Below are positions 1 through 8,541 of a DNA stretch of 34,774 bases, in pieces (the first letter of the stretch is position 1; every line of letters starts with the position of its first letter). The translations under genes and the position numbers were made by a program. The notes beneath the pieces were generated by a model that did not search any database, was not told where the DNA came from, and saw only the letters and a list, made by a program, of their open reading frames with translations. Origin of the DNA: Bacillota bacterium (lineage in GTDB: Bacteria > Bacillota > Clostridia > Peptostreptococcales > Anaerovoracaceae); the NCBI GenBank assembly GCA_022793795.1, contig JAAWDM010000029.1:1-34774 (forward strand), written 5' to 3'.

Positions 1-2
1 GT

Positions 3-392
3 GACAGTGATAAAAAGTTATTAGATGTTGTAAAACGAACATATAAAACTGTCAATTATCAGGAATCTAATTCTAATTGGGCACGTGTTTCTATTAATGA
101 TAAATTCTTTCTATTTTCTAATGCAGAAATACATGGTAATGATATTTATCATAAATTTACTTTTAGTGATGAAGATACCCAATACGATTTTTTTAAAACA
201 GATACTAATAAAATAGTAAATTATTATAATGAAAAAGGATTAGATGCTGGACCATCAGTATGGGGTCTTAGGTCACCTTATTATGGAAATACCGATTCTA
301 GTATTTCATATAATGGAATAAATACTGTAGGTAGTGTAATACCAATTAGCTATCGCAGTTCTAGTATGTTTGTTTTTGGCTTTTGTATTTAA
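3..392 (+). CDS. C-terminal part of a DUF6273-like protein (5' end outside window)
   Basis: The reading frame is open from base 3 to a TAA at 390-392 and has no start codon in the window, so this is the last 129 residues of a longer gene. The segment is very AT-rich and rich in Asn, Tyr and Ser. It contains the string WGLRSPYYG followed by a short Gly/Ser/Asn stretch and ends in FGFCI, which resembles the end of DUF6273 domains found in clostridial surface and phage-tail-associated proteins. The next gene on the same strand is an endolysin-like amidase, which fits a phage tail or host-recognition role, but that is inference. The base composition is clearly lower in GC than the amidase that follows, which may mean separate origins. 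Confidence 0.55.
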   Translation, partial: DSDKKLLDVVKRTYKTVNYQESNSNWARVSINDKFFLFSNAEIHGNDIYHKFTFSDEDTQYDFFKTDTNKIVNYYNEKGLDAGPSVWGLRSPYYGNTDSSISYNGINTVGSVIPISYRSSSMFVFGFCI

Positions 393-483
393 GAGAGTTC
401 AAAAAGGCCTCATCCCCAAAACCAATCGTAAAATCTCCCCCGCTTAATTTCCTAAGAAAAACAAACCATCATAGGAGGCACAA

Positions 484-1068
484 ATGGCAAAGAAACCGAT
501 TCTATTCTTTATTTCCCATGGTCATGGGAGCGGAAACGATAAAGGCGCAGTCAGCGATGGATTCGTAGAGTTGGAACTGACTCGGACCGTGGCCAAGGCC
601 TGTTACGACTACTTAATGCAAACGCCGCCCAGCAAAAGAACCTGGAAGATCGACTATAGCGAGAGAAAGGTTAGTGGCTACACATTGGCGGGACAAGCAC
701 AGAAGATTCTAAGCTACCAGGACAAATATCGCACTGTCAGCGTTGATATTCATTTCAACGCTGGCGGCGGCGATGGCGTTGAGGTTTGGGTTCCTAAGAA
801 GGCTGGAACCAGAAGAACTCTCGGCGCAAAGCTGGCCCAATGGATCATAGATGAATTCAAAAAATGCAATCAAAACAGTCGAGGCGTTAAATACAGCGAC
901 GACCTGTATTTTCTAAAGCAACCAAACAAAGGCATTGCCGTACTGGTCGAATGTGGATTCCTCGACAACAAAACCGACAGAAAAAATTTTGACACGTTGA
1001 AGGAACAGCAGGCCTACGGGCAGGCCATCGCAAAAGCGTTGATCCAGTATGCAGAAAAGTACGAGTAA
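484..1068 (+). CDS. N-acetylmuramoyl-L-alanine amidase (Amidase_3), endolysin-like
   Basis: A 194-residue zinc amidase predicted to cut the bond between N-acetylmuramic acid and L-Ala in peptidoglycan. Visible motifs are HGHG at residues 12-15 (His14 a likely Zn ligand), Glu29, the IHFNAG block with His90, and LVECGFLDN with Glu156, the pattern of Zn ligands and catalytic Glu in Amidase_3. There is no signal peptide and no separate wall-binding domain, so it is a catalytic-domain-only enzyme of the kind common in phage endolysins. The start is fixed by AGGAGG at 473-478, 5 nt before the ATG. A strong terminator follows. No holin is visible. A host autolysin acting without a signal peptide is less likely. 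Confidence 0.88.
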   Translation: MAKKPILFFISHGHGSGNDKGAVSDGFVELELTRTVAKACYDYLMQTPPSKRTWKIDYSERKVSGYTLAGQAQKILSYQDKYRTVSVDIHFNAGGGDGVEVWVPKKAGTRRTLGAKLAQWIIDEFKKCNQNSRGVKYSDDLYFLKQPNKGIAVLVECGFLDNKTDRKNFDTLKEQQAYGQAIAKALIQYAEKYE

Positions 1069-1098
1069 AAACTGAACCGCCTTCAGTAAAACCCAAAG

Positions 1099-1126
1099 GG
1101 GAAAGCATTATGCTTTCCCTTTTTTT
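1099..1126 (+). terminator. Rho-independent terminator after the amidase
   Basis: GGGAAAGCA and TGCTTTCCC form a perfect 9-bp stem with a 3-nt loop, followed directly by seven T. It lies 30 nt after the amidase stop codon. Confidence 0.93.
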
Positions 1127-1268
1127 AACGGATGTATGGCAGCGAAAACCATATTAAAATATTCAAGGCTAAGAAAATAAGAGAAATGTCATCTCCTCCA
1201 TTTTAAAGTTTTCCACAGTTTATCAAGTCCTATCATAGTTGGAATTTCCCATTCCTTCAATATTTTAC

Positions 1269-1297
1269 TTGAATATTAACCGCAAATGATATATATT
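1269..1297 (+). promoter_or_regulatory. Promoter for the FN3-like secreted protein
   Basis: TTGAAT (1269-1274), a 17-nt spacer and TATATT (1292-1297) make a reasonable vegetative promoter about 75 nt upstream of the ATG at 1373. The rest of 1127-1372 holds no gene. Confidence 0.55.
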
Positions 1298-1320
1298 AGC
1301 ATTAACCACAGGCGGTTAAT
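1275..1320. promoter_or_regulatory. Inverted repeat over the promoter (possible operator)
   Basis: ATTAACCGC at 1275-1283 is the perfect inverse of GCGGTTAAT at 1312-1320. A closer pair, ATTAACC (1301-1307) and GGTTAAT (1314-1320), is nested within it. The left arm sits in the promoter spacer and the right arm in the early transcribed region, as an operator would. No regulator can be assigned. Confidence 0.4.
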
Positions 1321-1372
1321 GGAATGTAGTTTATGTTTATCAAATTCAATTTACTTTCTAGGAGGTACAAAA

Positions 1373-2461
1373 ATGAATACACGAAAAAGAGCAAAATTTA
1401 TTGTGTCAGTATTCATAATACTAGCATTGTTTATGAGCCAGTTGTCAGTTTCTTTCGCATTTAACAGCGAAAATTATGAAGGAAATTTATATATTCCGAC
1501 ATCTTCCAATATTGCTCGTCCTGTAATAAAGGTAAAAAATGTTGATGATAATTATCTTAAAATTTCATGGAAGAAGTGCAAAAATGCAGCATATTATGAA
1601 GTCTTTGAATCGTCATCAAAGGATGAGAATTATTGCAAGATTGGAACTACCACCAAAACATATTTTAACGATAAAAAGGTAATTGCCAATGAGACTCATT
1701 ATTATAAGGTAAGAGCAGTTAGTAAAAGTGGAAAGAAAAGTAGCAAATTCAGTGCAGTAAAAAAAGGACGTATTACATTTAACGGTCAAATTGTGCTTCC
1801 CGAAGGAAGCGATATACGAACGATAGCAGGGTCAGAAACTACAATTCATGTATATACAAAAAATTGTAAAAACGATATAGAGATTAAAACCTATGACCCA
1901 GATGTTATTGTATCAATCGAAAACAAAAAGGCAAATAAATATATTAATGGAAATGAGTATATAATAAAGGTAAAATATGCAGAAAAAGAATTAGACAGAG
2001 TCCATACATTTAGTGTGTTTTTTAAGTTTAAAGGTATTTCAAGTAGATTTTATTTAAATCGGGCATACCTTGTAACCATTCCACCTACCTCTGCTAAGAA
2101 ATTTAATGGTATTCCGCGATTTGATTCGATTGTCAAAATAAAACCAGAGTATAAATCAGAAAATTTATACTATGGATGTTATTTTTACACTTATGATTCA
2201 ATAATAGAAGCATCGTCAACCCTTGATAACACAGCGGATCATCGTTCAGTCGAAGCAGCACTGAAAACCTATATGGAACTACTGGAAACTCCGACATATG
2301 ATTTTTTCTTATATGCAGTTGAAGAGAATGAGGAAGGCGGGCTGACATATACATATTTTAGTCGAGACGGATCCATGGGGGTTTCAATTGCCAATTATTT
2401 ATACTATGGAGATCTAGAGCCATGTGTATCTATTGTATTAGCCGACATGAGATACATCTGA
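1373..2461 (+). CDS. Secreted protein with FN3-like domain, paralogue A
   Basis: 362 residues of unknown function. The start is ATG 1373, placed by GGAGG at 1361-1365; an in-frame ATG at 1286 has no ribosome binding site and would add a non-signal leader. Residues 1-29 form a signal peptide with a basic start, a hydrophobic core and SVSFA before the likely cut. An FN3-like beta-sandwich follows at about residues 40-120, with LKISWKKC, YYEVFESS and HYYKVRAVSKSGKKSS. The remaining C-terminal part matches no family I recognise. The product is clearly homologous over its full length to the protein encoded at 3445-4545 on the opposite strand. It has its own promoter and a bidirectional terminator. 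Exported and probably surface-associated; there is no LPxTG or membrane anchor. Confidence 0.75.
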   Translation: MNTRKRAKFIVSVFIILALFMSQLSVSFAFNSENYEGNLYIPTSSNIARPVIKVKNVDDNYLKISWKKCKNAAYYEVFESSSKDENYCKIGTTTKTYFNDKKVIANETHYYKVRAVSKSGKKSSKFSAVKKGRITFNGQIVLPEGSDIRTIAGSETTIHVYTKNCKNDIEIKTYDPDVIVSIENKKANKYINGNEYIIKVKYAEKELDRVHTFSVFFKFKGISSRFYLNRAYLVTIPPTSAKKFNGIPRFDSIVKIKPEYKSENLYYGCYFYTYDSIIEASSTLDNTADHRSVEAALKTYMELLETPTYDFFLYAVEENEEGGLTYTYFSRDGSMGVSIANYLYYGDLEPCVSIVLADMRYI

Positions 2462-2525
2462 CGATTGGAAATCAAGGATAAATGATATCCACTACCCCCC
2501 CCCGGATAGAAAATTAGAAACATAC

Positions 2526-2560
2526 AAAAATACCAGCTGGATTTTCCAGCTGGTATTTTT
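2526..2560. terminator. Bidirectional Rho-independent terminator
   Basis: TACCAGCTGG and CCAGCTGGTA form a perfect stem, extended to 15 bp by flanking A5 and T5, with loop ATTTT. It serves both the plus-strand gene ending at 2461 and the minus-strand gene whose stop codon abuts it at 2560. Confidence 0.93.
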
Positions 2561-3414
2561 TAAGGCTCATATCCTTCTGGATAAACAGGTTCGTCATAAA
2601 ATGACTGGTGCCCTTGGAGCCTAAATTCATCCCAAATTTTTTCTACCAGCGTATTACCCGAATCTCCATCAGAATGTAAAAAAATATTGTCTTCGTCATA
2701 AACATCATCTATATTGTAATAAGTCCTATCATGTAAAAGTCCAGTGATGGCATTGGCATGATAAATATACTTACGATAACCGTCCAATGTTTCAAAGATG
2801 ATTTCGTACATGGGCGGTTCTGTATTTTCATCCAAAGTTACGGACAGAAACGTCACTTGATCCGCCCTTAATTGTGTATCCATCAAAACTCTTTCTTTTA
2901 CCAACTCAACGCTGGCATATTTTGAATCGGGCTGTTCTGGTTTCGATGTCTGGGGAGACGACGACTTGGAGGACGTTGAAGAGGTTTGAGAAGGCGTATT
3001 TTCCTTCTCATCTTCTGGCGAGACTCCCAGGGGCTCACAGACGGTTTCTGTAATTTCAATGGTTCCATCAGGAAAAGCGATGACGGTAACGGTATAGCGC
3101 TGTGTCTCACAGATAAGGCTCACCTCATATTGAAAGCCTCCATCCTGCGCCGCTCCCGCTTCACTATGGCCCTCCCATGCCTGTTTGGTAATAGAAAAAC
3201 TCTCTACTGCTGCCTCATCCACATTGATTTCATCAAGCACTGCAGAATATATGGTGTCAATGGTGCAAGAGCCTTTGTTAAATTCTGCATCGCTATCTGC
3301 ATTACCGACCGGCTCTTTTTCCAAGGTCATAACTGCAACGGCCGTTGCGAGAACAATACAAATTATAACCGTTACGATGTAAACCGGCGATTTGATAATA
3401 TCCTTCGCTTTCAT
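2560..3414 (-). CDS. Membrane-anchored PepSY-like domain protein
   Basis: 284 residues. Residues 9-31 form a single transmembrane segment (VYIVTVIICIVLATAVAVMT), so the rest is probably outside the cell. A first alpha/beta domain covers about residues 50-130, followed by a Ser/Thr/Pro-rich linker at about 137-162. The C-terminal domain, from ASVELVKERVLM through MYEIIFETLDGYRKYIYHANAITG, has the PepSY layout of one helix and a small sheet. PepSY domains are often linked to protease inhibition or cell-wall sensing, but no partner protease is visible here. It is the last gene of a minus-strand run, 30 nt after the FN3 paralogue at 3445-4545, so it is probably co-transcribed with it. Confidence 0.7.
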   Translation of the reverse strand: MKAKDIIKSPVYIVTVIICIVLATAVAVMTLEKEPVGNADSDAEFNKGSCTIDTIYSAVLDEINVDEAAVESFSITKQAWEGHSEAGAAQDGGFQYEVSLICETQRYTVTVIAFPDGTIEITETVCEPLGVSPEDEKENTPSQTSSTSSKSSSPQTSKPEQPDSKYASVELVKERVLMDTQLRADQVTFLSVTLDENTEPPMYEIIFETLDGYRKYIYHANAITGLLHDRTYYNIDDVYDEDNIFLHSDGDSGNTLVEKIWDEFRLQGHQSFYDEPVYPEGYEP

Positions 3415-3444
3415 AAGGCAAGCCCCTTTTTCTCCCCTCTATTT

Positions 3445-4545
3445 TCACTGCCTTTTCCTAACATAATCCGTATCCACTATCATAATGTACACAAAAGGAT
3501 CCAGGTCCTTATAATGTGGCCAAAAGGAAACTGCCACCGCTTTGCTGTCATTTCTATTAAAGAAAAGGTAATGTAATCCCCCGCCTTCATTTTCCACAAC
3601 GGAATCTAAAGAAAATCCATAGGCTGGCGATTCCAATAACTCCATATAAGTCTTTAGAGCTGCATCAACTGAACGTTCATCCGCTGTATTATCATGATTA
3701 GAAGAGGCTTCTATGATGGAATCATAAAAGTAATAGTAATTTCCATATTGGCCCCCCTCTTCCTTATATGCCGGTTTTAACTTGACAATCGAATCAAATA
3801 GCGGCACGCCGTTAAATTTTTTAACCGAGGTAGGCGGAATGGTCACAAGGTATGCACGATTCAAGCAAAATCTGCTTTCAATTCCTTTAAACTTAAAAAA
3901 CACGCTATAGTTATGAACTTTATCTAATTCCGTTTCCGCATATTTTACTTTGACTACATACTCCCTTTCATTAGTCTTTTTATTTACTTTTTTGCTCTCA
4001 ATGGTTGCAATAACTCCGGAGTCGTAGGTTTTAATTTCGATATCCTTTTTACAATCTTTTACATACACATGAATCGTTGTTTCGGATCCCGCTATTGTTC
4101 TGATATTACTGCCTTCTGGAAGTAGAATCTTGCCTTTAAAAGTAATGCGGCCCTTTTTTATTGTGCTGAACTGGCTGCTCTTTTTCCCGTTCTTACTGAT
4201 GGCTCTCACTTTATAATAGTAATCTGTATTGGCCCATACCGTTTTATCATTAAAATATGGTTTGGTGGTAGTTCCAACCCTGTGGTAAAGTCCATCCCTC
4301 TCACTGGACTGAAAAACTTCATATGATTTGGCGTTTGTGCATCGCTTCCATGAAATTCTAAGATAATTGTTATTCACATTTTTTACCTTTATCACAGGCG
4401 TTTCAATGCTAGAGGATACCGGTAAATATAAATTTTCTTCAAAATCCGAACCGCTAATTGCAAAAGAAACTGATGCCTGACTTGCCAACAATGCTATGAT
4501 GATAAACAGTGATAAAATAAATTTTGCACCTTTCTTACTTTTCAT
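3445..4545 (-). CDS. Secreted protein with FN3-like domain, paralogue B
   Basis: 366 residues, homologous end to end to the product of 1373-2461. They share the signal peptide (MKSKKGAKFILSLF, SVSFA), the FN3-like unit (LRISWKRC, KSYEVFQSS, DYYYKVRAISKNGKKSS), the segment LPEGSNIRTIAGSETTIHVY, and the region RAYLVTIPPTS. The extreme ends differ: this copy ends in VDTDYVRKRQ, the other in LADMRYI. The start is ATG 4545 with AGAGGTG upstream. It lies 14 nt downstream of the gene ending at 4560 and 30 nt upstream of the PepSY-like gene, so it is probably inside an operon. The function is unknown. Confidence 0.75.
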   Translation of the reverse strand: MKSKKGAKFILSLFIIIALLASQASVSFAISGSDFEENLYLPVSSSIETPVIKVKNVNNNYLRISWKRCTNAKSYEVFQSSERDGLYHRVGTTTKPYFNDKTVWANTDYYYKVRAISKNGKKSSQFSTIKKGRITFKGKILLPEGSNIRTIAGSETTIHVYVKDCKKDIEIKTYDSGVIATIESKKVNKKTNEREYVVKVKYAETELDKVHNYSVFFKFKGIESRFCLNRAYLVTIPPTSVKKFNGVPLFDSIVKLKPAYKEEGGQYGNYYYFYDSIIEASSNHDNTADERSVDAALKTYMELLESPAYGFSLDSVVENEGGGLHYLFFNRNDSKAVAVSFWPHYKDLDPFVYIMIVDTDYVRKRQ

Positions 4546-4559
4546 CTTTGCACCTCTTA

Positions 4560-5579
4560 CTACTCATACATTTTCAGCAATATCCGATACTTTTTAAATA
4601 AAGCAAGCCAATTTCTTCTTGTCGTATCGTCTAGCTTGACAATATCATATTTGCCATAGGGTTCATACACTTTGATTTTTACATTTTTCTTCTCAAAAAT
4701 TCTAATCAGTGTGTTAAGTTTGTCCCTTTGTGGCTTATTACTGCTAGATAAGGTTACTTCAAAATAATTACTTTCATAATCTGTATCAAGATTATATAAA
4801 CTAAATGCATCTAATTCATATCTCACTTCATCTTCATTATTGTAAAACCTTATTTTACTATAATCAAGAATGTAATCATACGAGATAATATATGCCAATC
4901 CCATTACCCTTAATGATGTTTTAGCACCCTTACTATTTTTTGTTATATCTATACATGGTGCAAGGACCGAAAGTGTATAAGCCAGTCCTCCATAATATTC
5001 CTTGGTCTTTGACTGTGCAATTTTGTTAACGTTTAGCCGTGAAGCATCTGTCCACTGCTTATATTCAATATTCTTGGTTGCCAAACTTTTGGCTTTCGCA
5101 CGTACCTGCTTATAGGTTGGATTCTTTTTTACTTCAGCCTTTTCTATGGATACAGAAAAGAAGTTGGTTTCTGACGCAGTAATCTCCAGGGTGTATTCAT
5201 CCTTTGGAACATTGACTAACTCCATCTCAAAATAGTCTACTTCATCATCGCTGCCTATGTCAAAGCTGACATCCATCTGTTCTGCATCGACCTCATACTC
5301 CTCATACACCTCTCCGAAGCTATCCAACAAGGTGAGTACATATGAAGGTGCAATAACGCGATCATCATCGTCAAGATCGAAATCCTCATAACACCTAATC
5401 CGCAGATCTGTGCCTTTATCAATATAAAAACTAATTTCTTTGGCTTGATCCGTCTTTATAGTTCCCTCCCACTCTCTGATCGTTTTCCAGTTTGTCTTGC
5501 TTGCTGCAAATCCATCCATCGGTACAAATACCAAGACGGACATCAATATACAACAGATTAGCTTCGTAAACCTTTTCAT
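4560..5579 (-). CDS. Secreted protein of unknown function
   Basis: 339 residues. The start is ATG 5579 (MKRFTKLICC), chosen because GGAGG lies 5 nt upstream; an in-frame ATG six codons earlier overlaps that ribosome binding site. Residues 1-25 are a signal peptide ending near DGFAA. The mature part begins with a beta-rich acidic region (EEYEVDAEQMDVSFDIGSDDEVDYFEMEL) resembling the pre-peptidase C-terminal type of carbohydrate- or surface-associated beta domain, but I cannot place it in a family with confidence. The C-terminal half is mixed alpha/beta. The first residues (MKRF plus the same leader layout) resemble those of the gene at 8520-8912. It lies in a minus-strand run with short gaps. 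Confidence 0.65.
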   Translation of the reverse strand: MKRFTKLICCILMSVLVFVPMDGFAASKTNWKTIREWEGTIKTDQAKEISFYIDKGTDLRIRCYEDFDLDDDDRVIAPSYVLTLLDSFGEVYEEYEVDAEQMDVSFDIGSDDEVDYFEMELVNVPKDEYTLEITASETNFFSVSIEKAEVKKNPTYKQVRAKAKSLATKNIEYKQWTDASRLNVNKIAQSKTKEYYGGLAYTLSVLAPCIDITKNSKGAKTSLRVMGLAYIISYDYILDYSKIRFYNNEDEVRYELDAFSLYNLDTDYESNYFEVTLSSSNKPQRDKLNTLIRIFEKKNVKIKVYEPYGKYDIVKLDDTTRRNWLALFKKYRILLKMYE

Positions 5580-5606
5580 ATGAGCCTCCATAATCATCCT
5601 GCCTTA

Positions 5607-6371
5607 TTAGATATATAATTTTACTGCTTGATAGCATTTTACAAACTCAGAATCCAAATCGTTATATTCACTTGTATACGATTGTAAATTGCCAGACGGT
5701 GAAAGAACCATATTCGTAAATTCTATATATACTTTGTACATTTCCTTTACTTCATCATATGCATCTCTACATTTATCTGGCGGGCTTGTCAACTTCTTCA
5801 TCTGGCTATCTGTTAGATCGATGTTATCATTTAGCCTCTCTGACCTTACGATAAAGGATATATCCTTAAATAAGTTTTCTAACGCCAAATTAAAGTCCGA
5901 TATTCCTTTTGTGAATTTGTATGTTTCAAAATTGTCTTCATCAAAAATAGCATTATACCATACATCATGAATTTGGGATCCCATTTCCTCTGCTGCCAGT
6001 GCTCCAGAATACATAGTATCAACCACTTCTCCCAAGTCATTCATATAGGTTTTTTCACGATTTGCTTTTATTATATTTGCGACGAAAATACCGCAAACTA
6101 TCACTATGATGCATATAACAGCGATTACAATTTTATTTCTTGAACTATGTTTTGAGGTCGTAATCACTGGTTCATGCGATTCCGTTGCTTCAGCAGAAAC
6201 CTCAAACCTTGTTAATGATTCTGCAGTTTCTGCTGCCTCGTCTTCAGATTCTAAGCACACATTGTGATCTGATTCTGTTTCCATCTCTTTTATCCGTGCT
6301 CCGCACTCTGAGCAAAACTTTGCGTGTTCCGATAGTTCTTTCTTACACACAGGACATGTTATTGAAGTCAT
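5607..6371 (-). CDS. Zinc-ribbon membrane protein
   Basis: 254 residues. The N-terminus is a zinc ribbon with CPVCKKEL and CSECGARI (Cys6, Cys9, Cys21, Cys24), followed by an acidic linker. A single transmembrane segment runs from about residue 85 to 107 (KIVIAVICIIVIVCGIFVANII). The extracytoplasmic part is helical, about 145 residues, of unknown family. Cytoplasmic zinc ribbon, one membrane span and an external helical domain is a common arrangement in Firmicutes proteins of uncharacterised, possibly sensory, function. AAGGAG upstream of ATG 6371 supports the start. Its neighbours are a secreted protein downstream and a second zinc-ribbon protein upstream. Confidence 0.72.
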   Translation of the reverse strand: MTSITCPVCKKELSEHAKFCSECGARIKEMETESDHNVCLESEDEAAETAESLTRFEVSAEATESHEPVITTSKHSSRNKIVIAVICIIVIVCGIFVANIIKANREKTYMNDLGEVVDTMYSGALAAEEMGSQIHDVWYNAIFDEDNFETYKFTKGISDFNLALENLFKDISFIVRSERLNDNIDLTDSQMKKLTSPPDKCRDAYDEVKEMYKVYIEFTNMVLSPSGNLQSYTSEYNDLDSEFVKCYQAVKLYI

Positions 6372-6439
6372 TGCTAATTCTCCTTTTTCATCTTTGCATC
6401 AAATTTTTCTATTTATTTACGTATAGTATACTCACATCT

Positions 6440-6571
6440 TCATAGTCTCCTACTGATGATATCGGCACGATGCTCGTTTTCGTTTCCCACTTTGCATATC
6501 GAGCAAATCCACTCTCGTTTAACTGACTTCCACATTGATTGAAAAACATATGTCATATCCGCCTTTGACAT
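6440..6571 (-). CDS. Possible small protein with a CxxC knuckle
   Basis: A 43-codon ORF (MSKADMTYVF to the stop after ISRRL) in the 230-nt gap between two zinc-ribbon genes. It contains WICSICKVGNENEH, half of a zinc ribbon, with no second CxxC. It has only a weak upstream AGGGA. It could be a real small protein, the remnant of a third zinc-ribbon gene, or chance. Nothing else is visible in 6372-6601. Confidence 0.25.
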   Translation of the reverse strand: MSKADMTYVFQSMWKSVKREWICSICKVGNENEHRADIISRRL

Positions 6572-6601
6572 TATAAATTGGAATCCCTGTTCGTATTTAT
6601 A

Positions 6602-7078
6602 TTATAAATTCTGAATCTTTTTATTGATCTGACTACACGTTTCAATTAGATTTCCAAAACCTTGTACGAGGATAAACATGATTGAACTAATCAACAAAAC
6701 AATTCCTGTTATTACAGTTTGCTTTCCATAATAGCAATCATATATTCCGTCATATTCCCAGCTATACTCAACGGTATCCATAAGTGTAACACGCCATCCC
6801 TCTCCAATCGTAGCATCAAGTTCCCCTATCCCTGAGAGAAACCTAATTCCTCCCACAAATGTAACTATAATGCCTAGAATGATACAGACCCAAAACATAT
6901 AGACACCCATTCGCTCGATCGTATTGCCTATAGTGCTTTCCGCTTTTTTCTTTATGTCAGCACTTATAGTATTTTTTAAATCGACATTCGCGTTTTCTTG
7001 TGTATGAATGGGTTCCCCACACTCGATACAAAATGAAGAACCCTCTGGAATTTCTACATTACATTTTTTACAATTCAT
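6602..7078 (-). CDS. Small zinc-ribbon membrane protein
   Basis: 158 residues. The N-terminal zinc ribbon is CKKCNVEI with CIECGEPI (Cys3, Cys6, Cys17, Cys20). Two transmembrane segments follow, at about residues 58-80 (MYMFWVCIILGIIVTFVGGI region) and 120-142 (VITGIVLLISSIMFILVQG). Between them lies a short Tyr/Asp-rich loop (YSWEYDGIYDCYYGK), probably outside the cell. GGAGG lies 8 nt before ATG 7078. The family is unknown. With the gene at 5607-6371 it makes a pair of zinc-ribbon membrane proteins embedded among secreted-protein genes, which suggests a shared membrane complex; that is inference only. Confidence 0.68.
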   Translation of the reverse strand: MNCKKCNVEIPEGSSFCIECGEPIHTQENANVDLKNTISADIKKKAESTIGNTIERMGVYMFWVCIILGIIVTFVGGIRFLSGIGELDATIGEGWRVTLMDTVEYSWEYDGIYDCYYGKQTVITGIVLLISSIMFILVQGFGNLIETCSQINKKIQNL

Positions 7079-7155
7079 ATTATATACCTCCTATCCTGTT
7101 ACTCATATATCTTTAGAAATATCTGATTTTTTTAACCTTAGCTCCCCCTACGCTG

Positions 7156-8541
7156 CTACACTCTTCTCCACGCCTTGCTGGACCAGCCAGTGTAAATCTT
7201 CTTGCCATTTACCACCCTATAGCCTCTTATCTTGTAGTAATAGGTCCTGCCGCTGCTAACCTTTGTGTTGGTATAGCTGGATTTCTTCGTGGTGTAAATA
7301 GGTTTCTTGCCAAAACCGCTATTCTTCTTTGTGGAACGGAAAATTTCAACCCCATCAAATTCTATGCCGCTAGTGTTTTTCCAGGTGATTTTTACTGCTT
7401 TCTTTCCGCTTTTGACAGTAATTACCCTTGATCTCGCCGCAAAATTTTTACTGTTCACCTTAGCCATCTCTGCTTTGGCTGCTGTCATCTCCTTATCCTC
7501 ATTGGCATCAACTCCTTCGTCAATCGGCTTGGTGACGACTTGAATTTTATCGCTGGATTTTAGTCCCGTAAGCTGTGTCACTGCCCCTTTGGAAACGCCG
7601 TTCACCATAACATCTGCAATCTCATAACCCTCCGAGACAAAAATTTTTGCAGAGGTTCCATCTTCGCTTATCTCCACTCTGGCATATTCATCTGTCGTCA
7701 CCGTCGGCTTCTCTGCAGGCGGAAGGGGCATCGGTATGCCTCCGCCAGGGGTTGTCGGGGCTTCAACCGCAGGCCAATCGGTTTCAAATAGGAAGGTATA
7801 CACGGTACCATACGTATCTGAATGTTCCGTTATCATCTGATAATAAATATTTTCATAATAATTCTCTGTATTCAAAATCGAGGCATCAGTCAGTTCTTCT
7901 ATTTTGCTGCTCCAAAATGCTGCTGCATTAGTTATTTCACTATAATTCTTCTCAGCATCTTCCAATCTGGCCGCAAAGAAATCCTTGACTTTATCATATG
8001 CTTCGTCAATCGGCAAACCTGGTATTTCTTTCATATAAAATTGTTTCCACGGTTCCAGTACGGTTTCCCAATAACTTCTTGCCTCACGACTGGCCTGATA
8101 GCAAATTTTAATCTGCTTCATGGGCCTATCCTTTTTTCCATAATCTAGTAGCAACTTACTGTTTTCATTGATTTGATAGAGGATTCCATCCTGTACCAAA
8201 CCGTATTTGTCATAATAGGGTCTATTATCCACCTCATAATCGTCGGTTGGCTTTCCGTTAAAACAAACCGTAAACGGCGTATTGAACAGGTCATCTCCAT
8301 ACGCATCCCATTGAAAGGCATCTGTAGCCGTTGTATTTGAATAAAACCCTATGTCATCTGCAAATAAAGAAATACCCAGTGGCACCCGAACTGTTATTCC
8401 CTTTCCCCGCGTATCATAGGCGCTATCAAACAGCAAGGTGTAATAGTTATTCTTATTCTGCGCCTGCATGTCATTTTCCAACTGATAGGTAAACTCATAT
8501 AGATTGCTCTCTTCATCCTCTATTTTTTCACCTTCAAATTG
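7156..8541 (-). pseudogene. Downstream part of a frameshifted secreted FN3 protein
   Basis: This frame is open from 8541 (just after an in-frame TAA at 8542-8544) to the TAG at 7156. It encodes about 460 residues with no signal peptide. The first usable start, TTG 8481, has no ribosome binding site. The C-terminal ~90 residues are FN3-like (AVKITWKNTS, GVEIFRSTKKNSGF, TYYYKIRGYR, YTGWSSKAWRRV), after a Pro-rich linker (APTTPGGGIPMPLPP) and a small beta domain. The preceding ORF (8520-8912) supplies a signal peptide and overlaps this frame by about 20 nt at an A6 run. One extra A there would join them into a single protein of about 585 residues. It is therefore either a frameshift mutation, a sequencing or assembly indel, or recoding. 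Confidence 0.7.

Noticed and set aside
1286..1372. Longer N-terminus for the FN3-like paralogue A
   Set aside because: No ribosome binding site; it would bury the signal peptide, and GGAGG before ATG 1373 fits the shorter form and the paralogue.
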